Program-made: the position numbers and the translations under genes
Notes under the pieces: generated by a model
Databases searched by the model: none
What the model saw: the letters and a program-made list of their open reading frames with translations, nothing else
What the model was told of the DNA's origin: nothing
NCBI GenBank assembly: GCA_947184155.2
Contig: CAMXCT020001122.1
Span: 113,687 to 177,686, forward strand
From: Cladocopium goreaui
Taxonomy: Eukaryota > Sar > Dinophyceae > Suessiales > Symbiodiniaceae
DNA length: 64,000 nucleotides
Reading direction: 5' to 3'
Part shown: positions 12,092-20,479 of the stretch, piece after piece
Position numbering within the stretch: the stretch's first letter is position 1
Layout of the letters: every line of letters begins with the position of its first letter

Positions 12092-12200
12092 CTGCATGTG
12101 GCTTTGTCTGAAAATGGTGAATACCAAGAATGTAAAATTTTCATGGAGAAAATGATGACAAGCCATGTGATGTTGTTTGGTATCCTATTTTCAGACAAAC
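12092..12200 (-). other. Intron made of a MITE-E copy
   Basis: The upstream exon ends AATGG and the intron opens GTTTGTCTGAAAATAGG, which is the inverted terminal repeat of MITE-E itself. The other end of the element supplies CATTTTCAGAC, and a CATGCAG acceptor follows 5 bases beyond the element. Intron length is 109 bp, nearly all element. Confidence 0.6.
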
Positions 12201-12204
12201 CCAT
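12098..12204. mobile_element. MITE-E copy
   Basis: Termini TGGCTTTGTCTGAAAAT and ATTTTCAGACAAACCCA are inverted repeats. The element is about 107 bp and non-coding. The termini carry a ready-made donor (G|GTTTGTCTG) in one direction and a polypyrimidine-AG (TTTTCAG) in the other. Confidence 0.75.
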
Positions 12205-12307
12205 TTTCGAGGTGTTCGTCCTCCAGTGTCGAAAGTGGCGAATGGATCTGCCTTTCCATCTCAAACAGAGCCTCCATCAGGTGTCGTGTAGGTGGATGTG
12301 ACATTTG
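12201..12307 (-). CDS. Exon, unidentified, flush with MITE-E
   Basis: 107 bp from acceptor GAGTTTCAG to donor AATGG|GTTTGTC. It encodes 35 residues including HLMEALFEMERQIHSPLSTL, a helix-like acidic segment, and ends in phase 2. The donor lies inside the MITE-E terminal repeat. Confidence 0.65.
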
Positions 12308-12501
12308 CTGAAACTCCATTCTTCGACAAATAGGGGGTTTTGTTGAGCCACCCATAACTATGCCTCACATGTTTGGTGCTTCAAGACAAACCTCCTTGAA
12401 ACAGAAACCACTCAGTAATCAGACACTTGAATGACTCACCCCCAAACAGCTTCATAATGAATCCCGTCCCCCTTTACCTTAAACACCCAGGAACCATGGT
12501 T

Positions 12502-12605
12502 TACCCTCTGGTAAATTAACATAGCCATTGAAAATGGCCATTTATAGTGGATTTACCCATAAAAAATGGTGATTTTCCATAGCTATGTTAGTTTACCAGA
12601 GGGTA
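12502..12605. mobile_element. MITE-A copy b
   Basis: Full-length ~100-bp copy, TA-flanked, with inverted ends CCCTCTGGTAAATTAACATA / GCTATGTTAGTTTACCAGAG. It lies about 45 bases downstream of the donor of the next exon. Confidence 0.85.
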
Positions 12606-12649
12606 GTAGTGAGATTTACACTTCGGAGCCTTCCACCCATCCATCCCAC

Positions 12650-12748
12650 CTTCAAGTAGCTGCTTCTCAGCCAGAGGGGATCCATCTCCAGATGCTTTAC
12701 GGTGAAGGCCCAGTTCGAGGTGATCCGCACAAGGGCCACTTTCCGTTC
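12650..12748 (-). CDS. Exon, unidentified
   Basis: Exactly 99 bp, phase 0 to 0, between acceptor CATGGCAG and donor TTGAAG|GTGGG. The translation contains ERKVALVRITSNWAFTVK and then a Trp/Leu-rich end. The other two frames contain stops, which supports this one. Confidence 0.65.
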
Positions 12749-13299
12749 CTGCCATGGGCCACGCATGGTCAGGCTTTCATATCATAGGGCGGATGGAAAT
12801 CAAATGGCAATCTTCAGCAACAAAACATCTAGGAACATCTAGGAACTAGATGTCAGCGAGGTCCTATCTAGATCTATGACTGTCACTGGATCTTGAATTC
12901 TCAAGGTGGTCAACTGTGACATTGGACCATGTTGGACCCATGTGTCACTCCAGCTTCAGCTAAGGTGCTTCTTCAGCATGCGCCAAACACACATCCACTG
13001 CCAGGGAGTCAGAAACGGTGCAAACCGCACCGCCGTGCACCTCCCAGGTCGAAGATCATGAAAGCGGTCCCTTAGATGAGCCTTGGAGTTAGTTAACTTA
13101 AAGATACTTATATAAAGGGATTATACTTAGGATATTGTGAATTTTACAAACCAAGTTACTAACCAGCTAGCTAATCCCATGGCCCATCTAAGTACAGCTC
13201 TTGATAGGATCTGTGACACAGAATCGCCATCGCCCATTCAGCAGAGCATAGGACGCCTCCCTCGAGGCTTTTACAGCGGGAAGCCGTACCAAACGAGAC

Positions 13300-13339
13300 C
13301 TGCGGCCATCCAGTGGCCATTGAAACCACTCTGGACCCA
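13300..13339 (-). CDS. Short exon, possible MORN fragment
   Basis: A 40-bp exon between acceptor GATTCCAG and donor CCGCAG|GTCTCG. It reads WVQSGFNGHWMAA plus one base. The GFNGHW part fits the Y/F-x-G-x-W core of a MORN repeat. A second, longer frame is open through the donor (WPLDGRRSRLVRL), so the assignment is tentative. Confidence 0.45.
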
Positions 13340-13833
13340 CTGGAATCTCAATCTTGAGCTCAAAGTTTTGCAAGACTCAGTTGATAGCTAAGACAGCTAA
13401 GACAATGCTAACATATGCTAACACGCATTGTCAATCACGTTTTTTTTCCTACTCTGTGTGTGGGGAAGAAGTCAATCAACAGTTGACAAACATGTTCCGA
13501 TGGTGTGACGACCCCGTCTCCTTCTGAGGCTACGGGCATTGGAATGCGTACGCCTTCACACTTCTGATCTCTGGACCAGTAGAATCCCTGGGCGACTCTG
13601 AAATATCATGGAAGGCGGTATGGCATACCTATGATTGTCCTCACCAATCGACTGCCGAAACATTCAACCTAGAGGCAGTATCCATAGTATCCAAATTACA
13701 CACGGCCTGGGAAAAGATCTGTTCAACCAAAGGATTGCAGCAATCCACTACCAGCACGTTACCCCATATTTAAAAAAAAAAAAGGTACTGCTTGGCGCAC
13801 CTGATCTACGGCTTGCAAGATTCCTGTGGCCAC

Positions 13834-13906
13834 CGCTGCCAGCAGCCCCTGCCAAGGGTGGGATGCAATATGATGGAAGCCTCTCCAAAAATGGCTGGAG
13901 CATCAT
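13834..13906 (-). CDS. Exon, unidentified
   Basis: 73 bp from acceptor TAACTGCAG to donor GGCAGCG|GTGGCC, reading MMLQPFLERLPSYCIPPLAG and a few more residues. Both splice signals are strong. No domain was recognised. Confidence 0.55.
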
Positions 13907-14574
13907 CTGCAGTTAAGATGGGAGACGCCGCCACAACGCCCTCTATGGAGCTTCATTCTGGTGGGTATGTCGTTTTTATGGTTCGGGTGTGGAAGCCTCC
14001 AATGATGATATCAATGGGCCATCTGCAGAATAGTTGATACAAAATAGCTTGAACAATGTATGCTTGGCGATACATAGTATCTCCATTGATTTTGTCAAAA
14101 TATTAGTCTACTATTCGTGAAACGAAGGAGGGAACACATAGGTTTTGAAGCCCCAGCCATTGGGCAACCTATGGTTTATAATTTATAATGGTTAATGGTC
14201 AATAGTGGGGGGTATAACATGGTATAACCAACAAAAAAAAGTATAGTAAAGAATAGACCAAAAAGGGAAAACATTTTGTGATAACAACAATAGCTCTTGA
14301 TAACAACAATATTTGGTTTTCTCTGGAAATAGGCTACCCCCTATACTCCCTATTCCAATGGATTATCATCATCTTCCCAGAAAAAGATTGCCATTTTGGG
14401 ATATAAATGTTCAGACATACCCATATAGTTGGATGGATATGTATATATATATATATCCCGCTCTTTCCCCATTACATCCCCTTAAATCCCTATTGATGGC
14501 TAAATCACCATAGAATAACGAATGGTGAATAATAGATAGGCTTGACCAATGTCCAAATGTCCAGATCGCCGCAC
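13907..14574. other. Intron-like sequence with simple repeats
   Basis: AT-rich, with TATATATATA at about 14,441-14,455. It contains a degenerate MITE-E-like pair (14,312-14,424: TTGGTTTTCTCTGGAAAT ... GTTCAGACATACCC). No exon was found. Confidence 0.35.
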
Positions 14575-14600
14575 CTGCCGTCGCGAGGCAGGCGGGGCTG
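14575..14600 (-). CDS. Possible 26-bp micro-exon
   Basis: QPRLPRDG lies between a strong acceptor (TTGATTGCTGCAG) and donor (GGCAG|GTGCGG). Its small size makes it tentative, but both sites match the pattern of the other exons. MITE-A copy c ends about 50 bases upstream of the acceptor. Confidence 0.4.
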
Positions 14601-14653
14601 CTGCAGCAATCAAAGGACCAGAGACTTCACCTGTTCGGTTCTGCAACCAACTG

Positions 14654-14757
14654 TACTCTCTGGTAAACTAACATAACTATGGAAAATCACCATTTTTCAT
14701 GGGAAAATCCATTATAAATGGCCATGTTCAATAGCTATGTTAGTTTACCAGAGGGTA
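14654..14757. mobile_element. MITE-A copy c
   Basis: TA-flanked, about 100 bp, ends CTCTCTGGTAAACTAACATA / TTAGTTTACCAGAGGG. One terminal substitution (CTC for CCC). Confidence 0.85.
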
Positions 14758-14929
14758 TATGAAATGTATTTGCTTCATATTAGTCCATATTTCGTTGACA
14801 ATCCACCTGGGGAACGTTGGAAATGTTCAATGGGATTTCATGGTGATTCAACCAACTGTATATGAGGATACACGATGGGACTCTGAGGATCACTAAACCA
14901 GGAACAAGATGGAATTCATGGATAGATAA

Positions 14930-15065
14930 CAATTAATGCAATTGAATGTGATTTAATCTAATGGTGATTTAATCATCAACTTATTTCATGGGATTTTTCC
15001 GAGGATTTCATGGGGATAGAACGGGATGTAGAACCAACTATAACATACTCTAATTAACTTTCTTT
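14930..15065. repeat. Duplicated intron-type segment (copy 1)
   Basis: Words such as GGGGATAGAACGGGAT and ACCAACTATAAC, with GGTGATTTAATCATCAA / GGTGATTGAACCATCAAG, recur at 16,700-16,830. Both copies run directly into a MITE-E copy, so the two loci look like paralogous introns or a larger repeat that carries the MITE. Confidence 0.6.
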
Positions 15066-15175
15066 ATGGGTATGTCTGAAAATGGGTTGTATATATATAT
15101 ACAGTTCATGGCGATTTTGACAGGGGGAATGATAAAGACTAGAATAGGGTTTCCCCTAAAATTTCAGACGAACCC
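15066..15175. mobile_element. MITE-E copy
   Basis: Inverted ends GGGTATGTCTGAAAATGGG and ATTTCAGACGAACCC. It is flush with the donor of the exon on its upper side (minus reading TTTGG|GTTCGTCTG). Confidence 0.65.
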
Positions 15176-15255
15176 AAATGGCTCGGGACTTGGATAGCAG
15201 CCTTTGGCTGGCAACTTATTTGACACACAGTTCCACAAACGAGTCGGGCATCAGT
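15174..15255 (-). CDS. Probable exon flush with MITE-E
   Basis: 82 bp from acceptor GCAAAG to a donor inside the MITE-E terminal repeat (G|GTTCGTC). It encodes TDARLVCGTVCQISCQPKAA and seven more residues. A shorter frame (LPAKGCYPSPEPF) using another acceptor is the alternative. Confidence 0.45.
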
Positions 15256-15353
15256 CTTTGCATGCGAATCGATTGTGCTGAGTGTTGTCTGATTGCAAGT
15301 TCAAGCTTCTCTTCCCACCCAGAAACGCAGAACAACGAATGACTTTTTCGCAC

Positions 15354-15402
15354 TTGATCCAGGATGATCAGGAGAAGTGCGGCCCAGTCACGTTTCGGCC
15401 GC
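15354..15402 (-). CDS. Exon, unidentified
   Basis: 49 bp with a strong acceptor (CATTTCTCTTCAG) and donor GATCAA|GTGCGA. It reads RPKRDWAALLLIILDQ after one split codon; the next frame meets an early stop. Confidence 0.55.
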
Positions 15403-15758
15403 CTGAAGAGAAATGTGGACTAAAGAGACACGTTCCATACAGGGATGGGTCCCTATTCGTAAGTTAAGGGGTTATAAATGCCAAGATATGGGAGATTATG
15501 TGTGAGTTTAACGGTTTAACCCAGATTTGACTGAGATTTCGACCTCATGAGTGGTTGGTTGCTTAACATGTGTGGGGTTTTATGCAGTTATAACATGATA
15601 ATAAATCAGAAATAGCTTGGATTAGGGCCTAGGGTTCCAGTTCAATGGGGCTAAACCGAGCTGAACTGGTAGGGCTATAGGGGCCATCAACGTTCATGAT
15701 GTGTCCATTTTGTCCCCTTCAGAAGTGAAAAGGAATAATTCTAATCCAAGATTGGAGA

Positions 15759-15866
15759 TACCCTCTGGTAATTTAACGTAGCTATTGAAAATGACCATTT
15801 ATATATAGTGGATTTTCTCATTAAAAATTGCGATTTTCCATAGTTATGTTAGTTTACCAGAGGGTA
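15759..15866. mobile_element. MITE-A copy d
   Basis: TA-flanked, 108 bp, ends CCCTCTGGTAATTTAACGTA / TATGTTAGTTTACCAGAGGG. The exon on its upper side ends at the TA itself (minus reading GCTGA|GTACCCTC), so the donor GT overlaps the target duplication. Confidence 0.85.
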
Positions 15867-15867
15867 C

Positions 15868-15907
15868 TCAGCTTGGTTGCGCTCTTCAGGTATGGCACGG
15901 GCGACGT
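15868..15907 (-). CDS. Exon flush with MITE-A copy d
   Basis: A 40-bp frame VARAIPEERNQA with split codons on both sides. The acceptor is GATTTGAG. The donor GT is formed by one flanking G and the T of the MITE-A target TA; a GA donor two bases earlier is the alternative. Confidence 0.55.
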
Positions 15908-16272
15908 CTCAAATCAACCTTTCAGAACGTACATTCTGCAATAGCATGATTTGCACCAAACAAATCGAAGATCATTCTTATTATTCAAAAACATGTGTCC
16001 TTTGATAGAAGCACCATGATCATCACCCAGATGGCCCAACCTGTTGCTATTTTGACTCTATCAGTATATATTACATAGTTTATATATGTGTGTGATATAC
16101 ACCCAGACATGTTTGGTCATATATCCGGTATATATCAGTATATCATATTATATCCGATATTTCATGGTTGATTCCCCATGTTTGTCTGTTACACCAGCTC
16201 CCTCTGCTGGCACCATATCCCTGGCCTAAGCGAGACCGCTGGCAAGTTGCAGGCCATGAAGTGTCTCAGCAC

Positions 16273-16327
16273 CTCCTGGGGCCTTCGCGAAGTCAACTGA
16301 CGACTGGCGAAGAATGGCTGTACTTTG
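16273..16327 (-). CDS. Exon downstream of MITE-A intron e
   Basis: 55 bp from acceptor TTTCCATCAG to donor CAGGAG|GTGCTGAG, reading QSTAILRQSSVDFAKAPG. It joins in phase 0 to the exon at 16,450-16,515 when the MITE-A-containing intron is removed. Confidence 0.6.
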
Positions 16328-16449
16328 CTGATGGAAAGTACCCTCTGGTAAACAGCCACATAACTATGGAAAATCACCATTTTTAATGGGAAAACTCACT
16401 ATTTCTATGGCCATTTTCAATAGCTATGTTAAATTACCAGAGGGTATGC
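16328..16449 (-). other. 122-bp intron made of MITE-A copy e
   Basis: It reads AAGAAA|GCATACCCTCTGG at the donor (GC type) and GGGTACTTTCCATCAG| at the acceptor. MITE-A occupies 108 of the 122 bases. The exons on both sides are in phase 0. Confidence 0.55.
16339..16446. mobile_element. MITE-A copy e
   Basis: TA-flanked, 108 bp, inverted ends CCCTCTGGTAAACAGCCACA / AGCTATGTTAAATTACCAGA plus GGG. Confidence 0.85.
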
Positions 16450-16515
16450 TTTCTTCGATTTCAAGATGTTTCCCCTGTTGTTGTTTTTGGAACCAAGGAT
16501 TCTCAGGATGAATGA
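16450..16515 (-). CDS. Exon upstream of MITE-A intron e
   Basis: 66 bp, 22 codons, SFILRILGSKNNNRGNILKS and two lysines. Acceptor AACAAAAG, donor AAGAAA|GCATAC. The frame was chosen because it joins the downstream exon without a stop. Confidence 0.45.
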
Positions 16516-16699
16516 CTTTTGTTTGACCAACATCTAGGCAAAAGGCTCCAAAAAGAATGCGTTTCGTACAATGTCGCTTCACTCAGGATGTGACGTAAGC
16601 TTTCGCCAGTCCCGGCCCTCTTCCAAATACCTCAGACACCGCAAGACATGTGATAACATTCGATGGGATGGTGAGGATCACTGAACCAATGGGAACAAG

Positions 16700-16830
16700 A
16701 CGGGATAAATCAGGTTAGCTGGAATTTGAATGGGATTTAATTGAACGGTGATTGAACCATCAAGTGAACGGGATTTAACAGGATGTAATGGGGATAGAAC
16801 GGGATATACAACCAACTATAACTATTTTAA
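16700..16830. repeat. Duplicated intron-type segment (copy 2)
   Basis: Homologous to 14,930-15,065 (shared GGGGATAGAACGGGAT and ACCAACTATAAC) and likewise adjoining MITE-E. Confidence 0.6.
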
Positions 16831-16947
16831 GTATGTCTGAAAATGGCGTATATCCTCCAAATTCTATTTGTTTCAGAGGGAAAATGATGATAAACATTGA
16901 TAAACCACAGGATGAAAATCGGGTACCCAATTTTCAAACAGACCCAT
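16829..16947. mobile_element. MITE-E copy
   Basis: Ends AGTATGTCTGAAAATGG and CAATTTTCAAACAGACCCAT, inverted with some divergence. On minus the upper end forms the donor TGG|GTCTGTTTGAAAATTGG. Confidence 0.65.
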
Positions 16948-17065
16948 CTCAAATCAGCACCGCGGAAGCCGTGCGCTGATCCGCTTGGCTTCCGGCTTCC
17001 GGATGCACACATTGCCTGGCCCGGAGACTCGGAGATGATCCCGGCTATTCTGCTGCTTCTCCCGG
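16944..17065 (-). CDS. Probable exon flush with MITE-E
   Basis: 122 bp from acceptor CTCCGGGAG to a donor in the MITE-E end (AGATGG|GTCTG), containing AGIISESPGQAM and SAHGFRGADLRW. A second frame is also open (SRDHLRVSGPGNVCIRKPEA) and would use the donor CCGCG|GTGCTG. RNA data are needed to choose. Confidence 0.45.
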
Positions 17066-17477
17066 CTCCCGGAGAATGAGCTCCCCCCAGAAGGGACTGA
17101 AGAACAAGCACTTTGCTAAAAATTGGCAAACGATTCCATGACCAATCATGCACTGTTCAGGATGTCCCGACAAATCTGGCTACTTAAGCATTCTCGATCC
17201 TTCTGGCAATGGAATCTTCAAAGCAGTCGCAGAGCTACAAAATCCTTCGATGCTGGGGTGTCTGCCGCCTGCTGAAACATGATTCCACTGAGAATCCTTG
17301 AAGAATGTAAGATTCTCTTCGCAAACTCGCATGAAATGGGAAGCATAAGTCATGGCTACTTCTAGATATCCTGATATGTGTATGGTGATCCCTGCTCATA
17401 TATACATATATATATATATGCATATATATGTGGCCAAGAATCACACTACTAACGTATCCATCCAAGGTTTCCCTCAC

Positions 17478-17602
17478 GAAGTCACTTTCCCTCGCCATCA
17501 GCGCCTGCTGCAATGCTGTCACTGGCCAAGACCGGGAGATCTGGATGTCGGTGAGGCAGTTGTCGAGGCGTCTGGGAACGCAACCTTTAAAAAGCTCCAG
17601 TG
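17478..17602 (-). CDS. Exon, unidentified
   Basis: 125 bp from acceptor GTTGGAAG to a consensus donor GACTTC|GTGAGG. It encodes 41 residues including CVPRRLDNCLTDIQISRSWP and ALQQALMARESDF. MITE-A copy f lies 30 bases upstream of the acceptor. Confidence 0.6.
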
Positions 17603-17631
17603 CTTCCAACATGATATTTATGACATATAGT

Positions 17632-17735
17632 TACCCTCTGGTAAACTAACATAGCTATTGAAAATGGCCATTTATAGTGAGTTTTCCCATGAATAATGGT
17701 GATTTTCTATAGCTATGTTAGTTTACCAGAGGGTA
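17632..17735. mobile_element. MITE-A copy f
   Basis: Full-length TA-flanked copy with ends CCCTCTGGTAAACTAACATA / TATGTTAGTTTACCAGAGGG and only minor arm mismatches. Confidence 0.9.
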
Positions 17736-18275
17736 ATATGGTCATGTTAGTAAAGCAATAGTTTCTACCATCCCCATAATCCCCAAATGTCATACCATTT
17801 ATCCATTTATGGGATGGTATAAACATGTATAAACATCCCGACGGATCTTTCACCGTCCCATGATTTCTCAAAAACGTCGTTCTCGTGCTAGCCAAACGCA
17901 CATTCTGGGTCCAAAAAAGTTTCTTAAAAAAAGTTCATCGCAAGATGCTTTCGTCAACCCTTCCAGCATTTTGTGGTCAAAAACGTTCCGAGTTCGGTTT
18001 TCCTTTTTTCAGCTCACAGTTTTTTTGCATAAATACATGTCCACAGAGACACCAAAAAACATATATATATATAAACATATATATATGTATATAATATAAA
18101 CATATTTATTTATGTGTATCATATCTATATATGTGTCCATATGTAAACATGAACATTCATATTACATATAGTGATCGCAATATCGGTGTATGTATACATA
18201 TGTAGATGCGAATACTCTACAGGTAAGAATATATATATATATATAAATGCCCCTACGATCCTCTACGTATCTGTA
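17736..18275. other. Intron-like sequence, AT-rich
   Basis: No exon is supported. Several ATATATAT runs lie at 18,060-18,100 and 18,228-18,245. A minus frame at 17,860-17,901 is too short to judge. Confidence 0.35.
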
Positions 18276-18577
18276 GTGCAAGCGACCGTTAACATGCCCC
18301 ACCCCACCCCACCCAACCCCAACCCCATGCGTGACGTAGCATCAACTTCATGACGCAAGTGCAAGCGAACGTTAACATGCCCCAACCCACCCCAACCAAC
18401 CCCAACCCCATGCGTGACGTAGCATCAACTTCATGACGGAAGTGCAAGCGAACGTTAGCATGCCCCAACCCACCCCACCCAACCCCAACCCCATGCGTGA
18501 CGTAGCATCAACTTCATGACGCAAGTGCAAGCGAACGTTAACATGCCCCACCCCACCCCACCCAACCCCCACCCCAA
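18276..18577. repeat. 83-bp satellite with CCCCA runs
   Basis: Units start at 18,276, 18,359, 18,442 and 18,525 (GTGCAAGCGA), an 83-bp period with 3.6 copies. Each unit has AACGTTAACATGCCCCACC, then (CCCCA)n, then GCGTGACGTAGCATCAACTT. It is related in motif content to the arrays at 24.5 and 26 kb. Confidence 0.9.
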
Positions 18578-18955
18578 GAGGTTTAAGATGATATGTAACA
18601 AAAATGTCGAATTTGTGGGCCGGTAAAAGATCCGACTGCATAAACATGTATAAACCATCCATCAATGGATGGATAGAAGCACTGATTCCAACTGACATTG
18701 GGCTGGCTGGCTGTTGGAGCGATAGCTGGCCGTTTTCAACTGGTGAGCTCTTCAGAACTCTGCAACAACCCCAGATCCATCTATTTTTGATCAATAAACT
18801 ACTTACAACAGAGCAAATCCATCGAAGAATCATCAGTGTGCAACTGCGCAACTGCAAAAAACCTGTGGGTACCCCAAAATCATGAGGGCTTCCCACAGGT
18901 TGAAATGATCAAGTTTCAATGATTCGTGGGTCCAAAACAATGAGAAAAAACTTGC

Positions 18956-19039
18956 CAAACGCTCCAGGCCTGACATTTCCTTTGGGCCGCCTGCGATGTC
19001 CAGCTTGGATGTCTGAGATCTCGCCCCAGTTCTCACAGA
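18956..19039 (-). CDS. Exon downstream of MITE-A intron g
   Basis: 84 bp, 28 codons, phase 0 at both ends: SVRTGARSQTSKLDIAGGPK and eight more residues. Acceptor CATACCCAAG; donor TTG|GCAAGT, a standard GC-type donor. It joins in frame with the exon at 19,194-19,282. Confidence 0.6.
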
Positions 19040-19193
19040 CTTGGGTATGGAATCCCTCTGGTAATACCCGGCCTGGTAATGACTGTTACAGTTCGCTATT
19101 GAAGCCATGACCCAGTCGAAATAGTGCATGTTCCCCAGCTAGAAAATGGTGGAACTTTCCATAGATTTTTGTATGTAGAAACCAGAGGGTAAC
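19040..19193 (-). other. 154-bp intron made of MITE-A copy g
   Basis: Donor CTGTTG|GTTACCCTCTGG, acceptor CATACCCAAG|. The MITE occupies all but about 14 of the 154 bases, and the phase is 0 on both sides. Confidence 0.65.
19052..19191. mobile_element. MITE-A copy g (long subfamily)
   Basis: Ends CCCTCTGGTAATACCCGG and CTACATACAAAAATC read inward from GGTTACCCTCTGGTTT on minus. Its interior (AGCGAACTG, ACTATTTCGACTGGG on minus) matches copy j at 37,974, not the common 104-bp form, so this is a second subfamily that shares the terminal repeats. Confidence 0.7.
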
Positions 19194-19282
19194 CAACAGT
19201 TTGCCATGCTGATGGCCCATATCTTCGATGATTCGCCGAACGGACAAATTGTCGATCCAAGACATTTCGGCTTTCGGAATGG
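19194..19282 (-). CDS. Exon upstream of MITE-A intron g
   Basis: 89 bp with two split-codon bases, then IPKAEMSWIDNLSVRRIIED and MGHQHGKLL. Donor CTGTTG|GTTACC. The acceptor (GGGAAAG) follows a C-run. Confidence 0.6.
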
Positions 19283-19773
19283 CTTTCCCAGGGGGGGTAG
19301 CGAATGTATATCGCATGTTGGGGGAAGAGATTGCTTTCTATTCTATCCATTACATTATATCTACTATATCTATTGTATCTACTATATCTATGACACTATA
19401 TCTATCAGATTTCATTTATATCCATGATACAAATTATACAGATAGCATTAGATATCCATAAGAAAAGATGCTGACATGGTGTCCCGGTGCCCCGGCATTC
19501 CCGCCTTGGGGCCATGTCAACGAAAAAGTGCTACCCTCGGAGAACCATGGCTGAGAAATTCCACATGAAAAAAAAACATGGCTAGATGATGTTAATATGT
19601 TTTAATGGCTTTTATCATCTAGAAATATTTCGGAAAGCGTCCGTCCAGCCATGTTTGATTACCGGGTGCCGTTCGATTGTGGGCTCGGAATGCTCGGATG
19701 CGCCGTTCAAATCGCTGTGAGTTGGCCTTGTCTGGTATTACTTTGCCAATGCAGTGCCGCTTTTGCTACTTAC
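19283..19773. other. Intron
   Basis: Non-coding stretch with CTATATCTATTGTATCTA-type repeats at 19,340-19,450. A short inverted sequence (CATGGCTAGATGATGTTAAT / TTTATCATCTAGAAATA) lies near 19,570-19,630. Confidence 0.4.
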
Positions 19774-19878
19774 TTGTTCTTGGCATATTGAATCGACTCC
19801 ACCCTTGAGCAAATGCACCAGTGCTACTTGAACAAGCCAAGCAGTCATTGGTCCAATACCACAGAATGCTTGAAGAGT
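19774..19878 (-). CDS. Exon, unidentified
   Basis: 105 bp, 35 codons, phase 0 to 0: TLQAFCGIGPMTAWLVQVAL then VHLLKGGVDSICQEQ. Acceptor CTGGTTTTCAG and perfect donor CAA|GTAAGT. It is preceded by a 48-bp GC-AG intron. The residues are hydrophobic and Gly-rich; no family was recognised. Confidence 0.7.
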
Positions 19879-19926
19879 CTGAAAACCAGATAAAAGCGGT
19901 AGCAATGGAATCATAATTTTGCATGC
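19879..19926 (-). other. 48-bp GC-AG intron
   Basis: It starts GCATGCAAAATTATG and ends ATCTGGTTTTCAG. Removal keeps phase 0. It is far shorter than the MITE-filled introns nearby and gives a baseline size for an unexpanded intron. Confidence 0.55.
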
Positions 19927-19989
19927 AGTTGTTTCCGGATGTGAATGCAGCCCATGTGCCATCCTTAGTTCCATTAGATTCCTAGTATC
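19927..19989 (-). CDS. Exon, unidentified
   Basis: 63 bp, 21 codons, DTRNLMELRMAHGLHSHPET plus Thr. Acceptor GAATACAAG, donor ACAACT|GCATGC. It joins in frame to 19,774-19,878. Confidence 0.6.
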
Positions 19990-20331
19990 CTTGTATTCAA
20001 GCAAGATTTTCATACCCAATGGCCCAATGGCGTGTTCTTTTCGCTTCCATTCCTTTTACACAAAAAGGGAGATACCCAAAACACCCCAATGGATTATTCA
20101 AAAAAGCAGTGACACCAACCATGACAAGTTTTGACCTCAACTAGTCCCAACTTTAAATTAAATATCCCCAAACGAAGGCCTAGTTTAGTACTGACCGGGC
20201 TATCATTTGGGGGTCCCATGCTACAAAAACAGGAGTGTTTAAACATCAAGCCATAGCAAACCCTTGTGGTTGATGGTTGAACGTAGCTTAACATGGGGAC
20301 TCAGGTTTACTTAAACCCCTCAGTTTAACAC

Positions 20332-20401
20332 ATGGGGAGTCAGCGCCATCGGCTTCTTTAAGGGCCGGCTTCTCCTCTCCATCGAAGTCTGGCAACTCGT
20401 C
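20332..20401 (-). CDS. Acidic exon, unidentified
   Basis: 70 bp after acceptor ATTCTGTCCAG: DELPDFDGEEKPALKEADGA followed by DSP. Donor CCCCAT|GTGTTA. The strong acidic, Lys/Glu-rich composition supports the frame. Confidence 0.7.
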
Positions 20402-20462
20402 CTGGACAGAATCTCAGCCTTCAATGGGATAGATAGGCATAGGATTAGGATAAATGTGTGGC
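20402..20462 (-). other. 61-bp GC-AG intron
   Basis: Opens CATGAA|GCCACACATTTATCC and closes CTGTCCAG|. Both neighbouring exons are in phase 0 here. Confidence 0.5.
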
Positions 20463-20479
20463 TTCATGAACTTCAACCT
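20463..20479 (-). CDS. 17-bp micro-exon
   Basis: AG GTT GAA GTT CAT GAA between acceptor ATTTTTGCAG and a GC donor. It restores the frame between 20,624-20,707 and 20,332-20,401, giving ...AISHEVEVHEDELPDF...; the alternative frames hit stops. Confidence 0.5.
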
